Assembly: GCA_964625745.1 (NCBI GenBank)
Contig: CAZVCJ010000004.1
Coordinates: 3,946 to 67,945, forward strand
Direction of reading: 5' to 3'
From: CAZVCJ01 sp964625745
GTDB taxonomy: Bacteria; Chloroflexota; Anaerolineae; VGOG01
Length of the DNA stretch: 64,000 nucleotides
Shown here: one piece after another, positions 42,819 through 51,200 of the stretch
Layout: the number at the start of each line of letters is the position of its first letter
Position numbering within the stretch: the first letter of the stretch is position 1
Program-made: the position numbers and the translations under genes
The notes under the pieces: model-generated
Told to the model about the DNA's origin: nothing
The model's database searches: none
Seen by the model: the letters and a program-made list of their open reading frames with translations, nothing else

Positions 42819-43844
42819 TCAAGCCTCCCGCGCCACCAGCACTTTCAGCGTTCCAGGTTGGGCCGCGTGCCCGAAGGCGGCGAGCACCTCGGAGAGGGGA
42901 TAGCGAGCCTGGATCAGAGGGGTAACCTCCACCAGCCCCCGCTCCAGTAGCCGCATCGCTGGAGCGAACGGCCCACAGCGCGAGCCGACCAGCGTGATCT
43001 CATCCACCACGGCCATAGTCAGATCCGCGTCGAGCGGCTTCTGTAACTTCCCCCCCAGAGCCCGCCCTGAGCAGGGTCGAAGGGTTGGGGGGGATTGAGG
43101 GGGGGCGTGGTAGGTGGATTTCAACACGATGGTGCCCCGGGGGCGGACGAGTCGCCGCGCGGCGGCGTATCCTCCCGGATGACCGGTCGCCTCGACGACG
43201 ACGTCGGCCCCTCCCTGGACGGTCGCATCATCCAGCGCTGTGGGGATGCCTTGCCGCGCCACGATTTCCAGTTTCTCACGATGGTGTCCCACCACGGTCA
43301 GATGGCAGCCCGTGAGAGCCAACACCTGGGCGCAGAGCAACCCCAGCTTGCCGTCACCCACCACGATGACGCGGTCTGTGGGACGCACGTGTACCTGCTG
43401 GACGATCTCACAGGCGGCGGCCAGCGGCTCGGTGAAGACAGCGACCTCGTCTGAGACGGCGTCGGGCACGGGATGGAGGTTGGTGATGGGCAAGGTCAAG
43501 TACTCGGCGAAAGCCCCGTCGCGGGTTCTGATGCCCAGCGTGGTACGATTGGGGCAATGGGTAGGGCGGTTGGCCCGGCAGGTGGGACAGGTGCCGCAAG
43601 CAACGTTGATCTCACCCACCACGCGGCGGCCTTCCCATGCCTTGGCCCCCGGCGCGCGCTCGACCACGCCCACGAACTCGTGGCCGGGAACGCCTCGGAA
43701 CTGGTGGTATCCCTTCACCAGCTCCAGGTCGGTGTTGCACACCGCGGCCACGTTCACGCGGATGAGCGCCTCGCCTGGCGGCGGCTCTGGTGTGGGGTAG
43801 TCATTCACTAACTTCAGTTTTCCATCAAGCAGCAGTGCACGCAT
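42819..43844 (-). CDS. Zinc-dependent alcohol dehydrogenase (MDR family) with repeat-encoded insertion
   Basis: 341 residues. The GroES-like catalytic domain has CNTDLELVKGYHQFRGVPGHEFVG (zinc Cys, His and Glu) and the four-Cys structural zinc loop CGTCPTCRANRPTHC. The Rossmann domain shows VIVVGDGKLGLLCAQ, where the usual GxGxxG is kept. It probably oxidises a polyol or secondary alcohol with NAD(P); the substrate is not predictable. Residues about 247-266 (PPQSPPTLRPCSGRALGGK) come from the composite GC-rich repeat and split the strand region LKSTYH ... DLTMAVVDEITLVGSRCGPF, which is continuous in relatives. Confidence 0.88.
   Translation of the reverse strand: MRALLLDGKLKLVNDYPTPEPPPGEALIRVNVAAVCNTDLELVKGYHQFRGVPGHEFVGVVERAPGAKAWEGRRVVGEINVACGTCPTCRANRPTHCPNRTTLGIRTRDGAFAEYLTLPITNLHPVPDAVSDEVAVFTEPLAAACEIVQQVHVRPTDRVIVVGDGKLGLLCAQVLALTGCHLTVVGHHREKLEIVARQGIPTALDDATVQGGADVVVEATGHPGGYAAARRLVRPRGTIVLKSTYHAPPQSPPTLRPCSGRALGGKLQKPLDADLTMAVVDEITLVGSRCGPFAPAMRLLERGLVEVTPLIQARYPLSEVLAAFGHAAQPGTLKVLVAREA
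43047..43106. repeat. GC-rich repeat with nested 24-nt element inside the dehydrogenase gene
   Basis: cttccccccc agag, 24-nt insert (43061-43084, core CCCTGAGCAGGG), ttggggggga, ttgagggggggc. Apart from the insert it nearly equals 14331-14366. Confidence 0.85.
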
Positions 43845-43943
43845 GGCTGTTCCTCATCCTTCTTGTCAATTCCCCTGACCCTGGTGTGTTTCAAATGAGT
43901 TGGATAAGACGTCGTAGAAAAGTCCTTTGCTATTATATCCCAC

Positions 43944-43973
43944 CCAGCCGTTTTTGTCCAGCTTAACGGCTGG
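43944..43973. repeat. 9-nt inverted repeat (hairpin)
   Basis: ccagccgtt (43944-43952) and aacggctgg (43965-43973), loop of 12 nt. Possibly part of the leader of the minus-strand dehydrogenase or an RNA hairpin. Confidence 0.5.
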
Positions 43974-43984
43974 CCCCCAAATCA

Positions 43985-44070
43985 GTAGATCCAAAATCTC
44001 CAGCAGAGGCAGCTCCCATGCCGCTGGTCCGCGGGCGTGGGAGCCCGCCCTGCTCAAAACTTGGATCTAC
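43985..44070. repeat. 86-nt extended palindromic element
   Basis: The outer 10-nt inverted repeat gtagatccaa / ttggatctac (43985-43994 and 44061-44070) encloses a second pairing, agcag / ctgct, and a GC-rich stem, gctcccatgccgc / gcgggcgtgggagc. It looks like a small non-coding palindromic element or a structured RNA. Confidence 0.55.
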
Positions 44071-44167
44071 AGAGTCTACGAACGCCAACTTGTCTCTACA
44101 GACAAAGTGTGCTATACTTGGTTTGTCAGTCACTATCTCTGAGCAGGTAAACGATAGGAGACACTCT

Positions 44168-44495
44168 GTGTCCAGGTGGGCAGTCCATGACCGCTACGGC
44201 AATGAAATCTACATGACGCGGGAGCGGTGGGATTACATTCTTCCTTCGCTATCACGATGAACTCGATGGTCTCCTGGATGAGCTGCTTGACGCGCTGAGA
44301 AAGGGACGACGAAGACAAGAGCCAGCTAACCCAAGCAAGTATAAGTACTACAGACGTTGTGATGCATTGCCGCTGGAATACAACACCATCGTTGTAGTGG
44401 TCAAGTTTGCGACGCGAGTACGTCCAGATGGAACATTTGCCTCCAACAACTTTGTAATCACTGCCTGGGGCACGTATATTTGTGGTGAAGGATAG
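44168..44495 (+). pseudogene. Frameshifted small gene upstream of DUF2283 gene
   Basis: From GTG 44168 one frame reads VSRWAVHDRYGNEIYMTRERWDYIL and stops at 44260. A second frame continues from about 44249 as RYHDELDGLLDELLDALRKGRRRQEP, then KYKYYRRCDALPLEYNTIVVVVKFATRV and NNFVITAWGTYI, to the stop at 44493-44495. The combined sequence is a coherent protein of about 110 residues with a nuclease-toxin-like layout (GRRRQ followed by a VVVVKF strand and NNFVITA), but I cannot name the family. Either a real frameshift near 44240-44250 or a sequencing error. It is followed 10 nt later by a DUF2283 gene. Confidence 0.6.
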
Positions 44496-44505
44496 GATAT
44501 GTATT

Positions 44506-44925
44506 ATGAGTGAGCTTCGCTTGCATGAGACAGAACTCGTGAACAAGGACGGGCAAAGGATATGTCTGGCCTACGAAGAGGTGGGCGATATCCTTGAAAT
44601 CGTGTTCGGCGATGTCGAGGCCACCTGTGCCATCGAACTGACGGATAACATCGTACTGCGCTTTCACCGTGAACAAGGCCGCGCCGCTGGCCTCACCATC
44701 CTCGACTTCTCCATTCTTACCTCTCCAACCGAACTGGGAGTTCGCAGCTTCGCCCTCACCGGCCTGGACGACCTGCCAGAAGAGCTATGGGAGACGGTGG
44801 TGCGTATCATCACCACACCGCCCGTCAACCAGTTCCTCAAGGTCACGACCTTCTACGCTTCTCCTGCCGATCAAGTCCCCCTGACCTATGTCGAAGGCCC
44901 CAGCGAGCTGGTCATGGTGGCATAG
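44506..44925 (+). CDS. DUF2283 family protein
   Basis: 139 residues from ATG 44506. The first 60 residues match the DUF2283 pattern: LAYEEVGDILEIVFGD, ATCAIELTDNIVLRFHREQGRAAGLTILDFS. A C-terminal extension (LPEELWETVVRIITTPPVNQFLKVTTFY) follows. The family is small and of unknown function, and is often paired with a short upstream gene in toxin-antitoxin-like arrangements. Here the partner is frameshifted. Confidence 0.75.
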   Translation: MSELRLHETELVNKDGQRICLAYEEVGDILEIVFGDVEATCAIELTDNIVLRFHREQGRAAGLTILDFSILTSPTELGVRSFALTGLDDLPEELWETVVRIITTPPVNQFLKVTTFYASPADQVPLTYVEGPSELVMVA

Positions 44926-44946
44926 TTTGAATCCACTGAATTATGA

Positions 44947-44980
44947 AAAGAGCCCTTTGTCTCTCGACATCGGGCTCTTT
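44947..44980. terminator. Bidirectional terminator between DUF2283 gene and gcvPB
   Basis: aaagagccc (44947-44955) and gggctcttt (44972-44980) form a 9-nt stem with A and T runs at the outer ends, between convergent genes. Confidence 0.75.
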
Positions 44981-45004
44981 CGTTATCACCAACTCATCGA
45001 AGCT

Positions 45005-46456
45005 TCAGTCAGGCTTCCACCGCAACTTCGGTTGCCTGGCCGCTCTGACCTCGTCCAGCCGCGTGACGGGGGTAGTTTGGGGCGCTCCGTGCAAGATGTC
45101 GGGGTTCTCCTGGGCTTCCCTGGCGATGTTGAGCATGGCCTCGGCGAAGGCGTCCAGGGTCTCCTTGCTCTCGGTCTCGGTAGGCTCGATCATCAGGGCC
45201 TCAGGCACGATGAGGGGGAAGTAGACGGTGGGCGGGTGAAAACCGTAGTCCATCAGCCGCTTGGCTATGTCCAGCGTGTGGACGTCGGGGGCCTGCGACA
45301 AGGGTCCCGATAGCACGAACTCGTGCATGCAGGTGCGGTCGTAGGGCAGCGGGTAAACCTTCCTGAGCCTGGCCAGGAGGTAGTTGGCGGCCAACACCGC
45401 GTCCTCGCTGACCTGCCTCAAGCCCTCGGCTCCCAGCATCCTGATGTAGGTGTAGGCCTTGATGAACACGCCAAAGTTGCCGTAGAAGGCCTTGACCCGG
45501 CCGATGGAGGCTTCGGGCATCTCCAGGTGGTAGGTTGGATATTGGATATTGGAGATTGTAGATTGGACTGCGATTTGGCCAGGCAAGTACTTTGCCAGTC
45601 GCTCTGAGGCGCCGACGGGGCCGGAGCCGGGTCCGCCCCCGCCGTGGGGGGTGGAGAAGGTCTTGTGCAGATTGTAGTGCAGCACGTCGAAGCCCAGGTC
45701 GCCGGGCCTGGCGATGCCCAACAGGGCGTTCATGTTGGCTCCGTCGCCATACATCAGGCCGCCGCACTGGTGGACGATTTCACAGACCTCCAGCACGTTC
45801 TCCTCGAACAGGCCCAGGGTGTTGGGGTTGGTCAGCATCAGGCCGACCACCGTGTCGTCGCAGTGGGCCTTCAGTTCCTCCAGGTGCACGTTGCCCCGCT
45901 GGTCGGATTTGATCTCCACCACCTGGTAGCCGCTCATGGCGGAGGAGGCGGGGTTGGTGCCGTGAGCCGAGTCGGGTATGAGGACTTTGGTGCGCTTTGT
46001 ATCACCTCGCTCCTCGTGGTAAGCTCGCATCACCAGGATACCGGTGAACTCGCCGTGGGCCCCGGCCGCGGGCTGCAGGCTCACCGCTGCGAAGCCACCG
46101 ATCCCCTTCAGGTACTCCTGCAGCTCGTACATGAGCCTCAGGTTGCCCTGGACAGTGCAGTGATCCTGATAGGGATGGGTGCGGGTGAAGCCGGGGAGCT
46201 TCGCTGCCTCCTCGTTAATCTTAGGATTATATTTCATGGTACAGGAGCCCAGCGGGTAGAAGCCGGTGTCCACGGCGTGGTTGAGCTGGGAGAGGTGGAC
46301 GTAGTGGCGCATCAGGTCAATCTCGCTGACCTCAGGCAGCGGGAGGTCTTTCCGCAACAGCTCTTGCGGCAGCTTGGTCGCAGGCACATCGAGTTCTGGC
46401 AGGAAAACGGCCTTCCGGCCTGGCGAGCTGATCTCGAAAATCAAATGCTCGGTCAT
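45005..46456 (-). CDS. gcvPB: Glycine dehydrogenase (decarboxylating) subunit 2
   Basis: 483 residues, the PLP-carrying half of split P-protein, which decarboxylates glycine and passes the aminomethyl group to lipoyl-GcvH. The PLP lysine is in LHYNLHKTFSTPHGGGGPGSG; LGSCTMKYNPKINE and PDSAHGTNPASSAMSGY are typical. Residues about 294-308 (STISNIQYPTYHLEM) derive from a 7-nt-period repeat just before ASIGRVKAFYGN. It overlaps gcvPA by 4 nt and is last in the operon. Confidence 0.96.
   Translation of the reverse strand: MTEHLIFEISSPGRKAVFLPELDVPATKLPQELLRKDLPLPEVSEIDLMRHYVHLSQLNHAVDTGFYPLGSCTMKYNPKINEEAAKLPGFTRTHPYQDHCTVQGNLRLMYELQEYLKGIGGFAAVSLQPAAGAHGEFTGILVMRAYHEERGDTKRTKVLIPDSAHGTNPASSAMSGYQVVEIKSDQRGNVHLEELKAHCDDTVVGLMLTNPNTLGLFEENVLEVCEIVHQCGGLMYGDGANMNALLGIARPGDLGFDVLHYNLHKTFSTPHGGGGPGSGPVGASERLAKYLPGQIAVQSTISNIQYPTYHLEMPEASIGRVKAFYGNFGVFIKAYTYIRMLGAEGLRQVSEDAVLAANYLLARLRKVYPLPYDRTCMHEFVLSGPLSQAPDVHTLDIAKRLMDYGFHPPTVYFPLIVPEALMIEPTETESKETLDAFAEAMLNIAREAQENPDILHGAPQTTPVTRLDEVRAARQPKLRWKPD
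45533..45575. repeat. 7-nt-period repeat inside gcvPB
   Basis: ggttggat / attggat / attggag / attgtag / attggac. Read in frame by gcvPB. Confidence 0.75.
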
Positions 46457-47844
46457 GGCGTCACCTCCTCCAAAGCCTCTACCAGGCTGTCTATCTCGGT
46501 CCTGGTGTTCATCTCCGTCACGCAGAGGAGCATGTGATTCTCCAGATGGGGATAGTCACGGCCCAGGTCGTAGCCGCCGATGATGCCCCATTCCAGCAGT
46601 GCCTGGTTGATCTCGCTGGGCGGCCTGGGGCAGCGGACGACGAACTCTTTGAAGAAGGGCTTGTCTCCCACCAGCTCGAAGCCGGGGATGGCGGCGATCT
46701 GCCTGGCAGCGTAGTGGGCCTTGTGATAGCAAAGCTCGGCCACCTGGCGTAGCCCGCTCTTTCCCAGGGCCGCCAGGTAGGCCCCGGCCGCCAGAGCACA
46801 GAGGGCCTCGTTGGAGCAGATGTTAGAGGTGGCTCTCTCGCGACGGATGTGTTGCTCACGAGCCGACAGGGTCAAGACGAAGCCCCGTCGTCCTTCGGTA
46901 TCCACTGTCTCGCCGACCAGCCGCCCCGGCATCTTGCGCATGTACTCCTCCCGACAGGCGAAGAGGCCCAGATACGGCCCGCCGAAGTTGAGGGGGTTGC
47001 CCAACGGCTGACCCTCTCCCACCACGATGTCGGCCCCGCATTCGCCCGGAGGGGTGAACAGGCCCAGGGAGATAGGATCCACTGCGACCACGAGAAGCGC
47101 CCCGGCCTCGTGTGCCGCATCAGCTAATCTGTTCAATCCGTTCTCAGAATCCACTGACAGCAACTGGCCAAGGAAGTCTGGCTGCTGGATGATCAAGCAG
47201 GCGGTGTCGTCATCGAGTTGGAGGTTGGAGGTTGGAGGTTGGAAGTTGGAAGTTAGAGGTTGGGAGTTGGAACTCGAAACCCCAAACCCCAAACTCGAAA
47301 CTTCCAGTTCTGGGCCTGGTGTGTAGGTGCGCAGGGTGGCGCGGTACTCAGGGTGCACGGTGGGGGAGACGACGATCTTGCGCCGTTTGCCACGGGAGAC
47401 GTTCACTGCCATGATTGCGGCCTCGGCCAGGCTGGTGGCTCCGTCGTAGTGGGAGGCGTTGGCTACCTCCATGCCCGTGAGGGCGCAGACCATGCTCTGG
47501 TACTCGAAGATGGCCTGCAGCGTGCCCTGGCTGATCTCAGGCTGGTAGGGGGTGTAGGCGGTGTAGAACTCCGAGCGGCCGGTGATGTGACCCACCACAC
47601 TGGGCACGAAGTGGTTGTAGGCCCCCGCGCCCAGGAAGCAGGCGTGGTGGTCGAGGTCGGCGTTCTCCTCGCTCATGCTTCTCAGCTCCGCCAGGATCTC
47701 CAGCTCGGATAGGGGAGGGGGCAGCTTAAGCTCAGGATAGCGCACACTCTCTGGCACATCCAGGAAGAGGTCAGCGACGGTCTCCACCCCAATCTCGGCC
47801 ATCATCGCCGCCCGGTCGGGGTCGGTATGGGGGATGTAGGACAT
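46453..47844 (-). CDS. gcvPA: Glycine dehydrogenase (decarboxylating) subunit 1
   Basis: 463 residues, the non-PLP-binding half of split P-protein. It has YIPHTDPDRAAMMAEIGV, FLGAGAYNHFVPSVV, YTPYQPEISQGTLQAIFEYQS, NASHYDGATSLAEA and REQHIRRERATSNICSNEAL. Residues about 181-209 (VSSSNSQPLTSNFQPPTSNLQL) are entirely encoded by 7-nt-period repeats. They sit where relatives pass directly from the YTPGPELEV-like segment to the DDDTACLIIQQPDFLG segment. It shares overlaps with both gcvH and gcvPB. Confidence 0.96.
   Translation of the reverse strand: MSYIPHTDPDRAAMMAEIGVETVADLFLDVPESVRYPELKLPPPLSELEILAELRSMSEENADLDHHACFLGAGAYNHFVPSVVGHITGRSEFYTAYTPYQPEISQGTLQAIFEYQSMVCALTGMEVANASHYDGATSLAEAAIMAVNVSRGKRRKIVVSPTVHPEYRATLRTYTPGPELEVSSLGFGVSSSNSQPLTSNFQPPTSNLQLDDDTACLIIQQPDFLGQLLSVDSENGLNRLADAAHEAGALLVVAVDPISLGLFTPPGECGADIVVGEGQPLGNPLNFGGPYLGLFACREEYMRKMPGRLVGETVDTEGRRGFVLTLSAREQHIRRERATSNICSNEALCALAAGAYLAALGKSGLRQVAELCYHKAHYAARQIAAIPGFELVGDKPFFKEFVVRCPRPPSEINQALLEWGIIGGYDLGRDYPHLENHMLLCVTEMNTRTEIDSLVEALEEVTP
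47218..47304. repeat. 7-nt-period repeat array inside gcvPA
   Basis: Twelve consecutive 7-nt units: ttggagg three times, ttggaag twice, ttagagg, ttgggag, ttggaac, tcgaaac, cccaaac twice, tcgaaac. Length about 87 nt, read in frame. Confidence 0.85.
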
Positions 47845-48242
47845 CAGTGGCCTCCTTCCTTTTCCTCCGCGGCCACGTGCTCTTGATATTGCTCAGGGGT
47901 CAGCAGGGCGTCCAGTTCCGAGAGATCGCTGGGGGTGAACTGGACGAACCAGCCCTCGCCGAAGGGATCGTCGTTGACTAGCTGAGGGGAAGACAGCGCC
48001 TCATTGATCTCAGTGATCTCCCCGCTGATAGGCATATAGACGTCGGCAGCGGTTTTAGCCGATTCCACAACAGCGAAGACCTCGCCCTGGTCGAAGACGT
48101 CGCTCACCTCAGGCAGCTCCACGTAGACGACGTCGGAGAGCTGAGACTGAGCGTAGTCGGTGATGCCCGCCGTGGCCAGGTTGCCGACGACGCGCACCCA
48201 TTCGTGAGTCTTCACGTAGCGGCAATTCTTATCTACTTTCAT
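47844..48242 (-). CDS. gcvH: Glycine cleavage system H protein
   Basis: 132-residue lipoyl carrier that shuttles the aminomethyl group between P- and T-proteins. The lipoylated lysine is in VVESAKTAADVYMP; YVKTHEWVRV and ITDYAQSQLSDVVYVELP are typical. The C-terminus extends about 10 residues beyond many homologues (EEKEGGH). It overlaps gcvPA by one nucleotide. Upstream, 48262-48299 is a 7/8-nt-period repeat. Confidence 0.97.
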   Translation of the reverse strand: MKVDKNCRYVKTHEWVRVVGNLATAGITDYAQSQLSDVVYVELPEVSDVFDQGEVFAVVESAKTAADVYMPISGEITEINEALSSPQLVNDDPFGEGWFVQFTPSDLSELDALLTPEQYQEHVAAEEKEGGH

Positions 48243-48261
48243 TTTTGCATCTCCTTTCTTT

Positions 48262-48299
48262 TGGTCAGATAGTCCTTGGTCGGATGGTCATTGGTCATT
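48262..48299. repeat. 7/8-nt-period repeat between glyA-gcvT and gcvH
   Basis: ggtcagat / agtcctt / ggtcggat / ggtcatt / ggtcatt. Same family as the repeat inside hisC (15783-15824). Confidence 0.65.
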
Positions 48300-51200
48300 C
48301 TACTCTTCTGCCACAGGGAAGCGGGTGAGAACTGTAGCCCACTCCTGGAGGAGCATCTTGTCGCCCAAAGAGAGCTCTTCCACCGGCTTGGTGGGTGGGA
48401 CTTTGTCGTGGGGGAGGGGGATGATGCCGATTTGCACTCCCTCCCGGTTGTATTTCTGGTCAACGTAGGCCAGGCCAACCTGGAACCCTTCGGTGTCCAA
48501 GGCGCAACTGGTGACGCGGCCTATGTACTTGCCTCGCTTGTCAACCACCGGGTCTCCCAGCTTGGCCATCCTCACCCCCTTCTCGTCCATGCGGAAACGA
48601 AGCAGCTCCATGTTCCTGGTGGCTTCTTTTTCCAGCAGGGTTTTCCTGCCGATGAAGTAGGGCTTGTGGAACTTCACGTAGGAGCCAAAGCCGGCCTCGA
48701 TGGGAGAGATGTTGTACGGCCCGGCCAGATCGTGTCCGTGCAGCGGCAGGCCGGCCTCGGTTCTGGTCGAGTCTCTGGCGGCCAGGCCCGCTGGCTTCAG
48801 GTCATAATCCCGGCCTTTCTCCAGCAGCAGATTCCACATCCTGGGAGCGTTGTCGGGGTGCAGGTAGAGCTCGTAGGCGATGTCCTCTCCGGTGTAGCCG
48901 GTGCGGGACACGATGAGCTCCATGCCCGCCAACTCCGTCTCGATGAACTCGGTTCGGCTGATCCGGGCCAGCTTCTCTCGCAGCTTTTCATCTTCAGTCA
49001 AGCTCTGGAGGATGGCCAGGGAATTGGGGCCCTGGATGGCCAAGTCAACCCGCTGGTCGTCCCCTGACGCCGGATCCTTCAAGTCGCGGATGATGGCGGG
49101 ACCCTCGATCTCGATGTCCGGATGCTCTCTGTCTATCAGGCATTTGCCGGAGTTGACGGCGTTCAGCCAGGCCAGGTCTTTCTCGGCGTTGGAGGCGTTG
49201 ATCACCAGCATGTAGCGGTCCGCCGCCCGGCGGTAGATGAACACGTCATCAATCACGTTGCCATCGGGGTCGAGGAGGTAGGAGTATTGAGATTGCCCAT
49301 CCCCGATCCAGCGCACGTAGTTGGACGTGACCGCGTCGAGGAAAGCGGTGGCGTGCTCGCCGGCCACCTCCACCACTCCCATGTGAGCCACGTCGAACAG
49401 CCCCGCCGTCTCCCTCACGGCTCTATGCTCCTCGCCGACGCTGGTGTACCAGACCGGCATCTCCCATCCAGCGAAGGGTATCACTTTCTTCGTTAGCTTC
49501 AGATGCTCTTCGTAGAGGACGGTTCGCTTGAGCTCGCCTTCTTCTTGCCACTGCCACTCCTCCTTCTCCACCTCGGACCTGACGCTTTCCAGGCTCTTCT
49601 GGCCGACGAAGTAGGGCTTGGAGACGTGGAACAGGGAATCGTGGCCCGCTTGATAGAGGGAGAGGCCGATCGGAGTTTCGAGTTTCGAGTTTCGAGTTTC
49701 GAGTTTCGAGATTTTAGTTTCGAGTTTCGAGATTTGAGATTTGATATTAGGTGTTGCATCTTCGTCTAGATCCTTCACCACCACCGGCCCCTCGACCTTG
49801 CGGAAGATGTCGTCTTCGTCGAACAGGATGTACCCGTCGGCGAGGCCCCGGAACCAGGCCTTCACCCTGTCGGTGTTCTCAGGATTGGTCATCACGACGT
49901 AGTGGTCACGGCCCCATTGGTCCGGCTCCAGGCGCAGGATGGCGATGCTATCAATGAGCTGCCCCTGGGCATCCAGCAGGAAGGAACGCTGGCTCTCGCC
50001 TGGTTGCAGCCTGGACACGTCGTTGGTGGAGACCTGCTGCAGGAAGGGCGTGGCCCTCTGGCCAATCACCTCCAGCAGTCCCATGTCTGACGTTTGACGT
50101 TTCACGTTTGACGTTTCACGTTTCACGCTCGACGTTTCACGCAAGAAGTAGTAATGTGGGTAGCCAATCCCCTGTGCTGGCGTCTCCACCTCCGCTCCCC
50201 TCGCCAGCTCTTCCACCTCAAGCTTCACTTCCTCCAGGATGTCCAGATCAATCTTCCCCCTCCACAGCGGCCCTGTCAGTCCGATGTAGCTGAAAGGCTT
50301 GACGTTGACGATGAGGCGGTGGATGAACTCGGCGATCTTGTCCATTTCCGCCCTGCCCATCCCTCGCTGGGTGAGCCAGGGCGTACCCAGGCGGATGCCG
50401 CTGGCCTCGCTGGCGTCGGCGTCGTCGGGGATAGTGTTCTTGTTGACCACGATGCCCGCCAGGTCCAGGATGCGGGCTGCGATCTCGCCCTTGAGGGGGA
50501 AGCCCTCCGGGGACTTGAGGGGATTGAGGTCAATCACCAGGAGGTGGGTGTTCGTCCCGCCGTAGGCCAGCTTCAGGCCGCGCCTCTGCAGCCCGTCGGC
50601 CAGGGCCACGCAGTTCTCCACGATCCTGTGTTGCAGGCGTTTGAACTCTTCCGTCTGAGCTATCCTGGCGGCGACGGCCATGGCTGCGAACTTGTGCACG
50701 TGAGGTCCGCCCTGCCGACCGGGGAACACGGCGTTGTCTATCAGTTCGGCCAGGTCCTCGTCGGTGGTCATGATCACCGCTCCGCGCGGGCCGAAGAAGG
50801 TTTTGTGGGTGGTGAAGGTAGTGACGTCGGCGATGCCTACGGGATTCGGGTAGGCGCCCGCTATGGCTAATCCTGCAGTGTGGGCGATGTCGGCCATGAG
50901 GAGCGCCCCGCAGGCGTCGGCGATCTCCCGGAACTTCTCCCAGTCGGGGGCCCAGGAATAGGAGGTGAATCCGCCCACGATGATCCTGGGCCTGTGCTCC
51001 AGGGCCAGCTCCATGATCTGGTCGTAGTCCAGCTTTTCGGTGGCCCTGCTGGCGGCGTAGGAGACCACGTTGTAGCGGCGGCCGGAGATGTTGAAAGGGC
51101 TGCCGTGGGTGAGGTGTCCGCCCTGGGGGAGAGCCAATCCCATGATGGTGTCGCCTGGATCGAGGAGAGCGCTATAGACTGACAGGTTAGCGGGCGAGCC

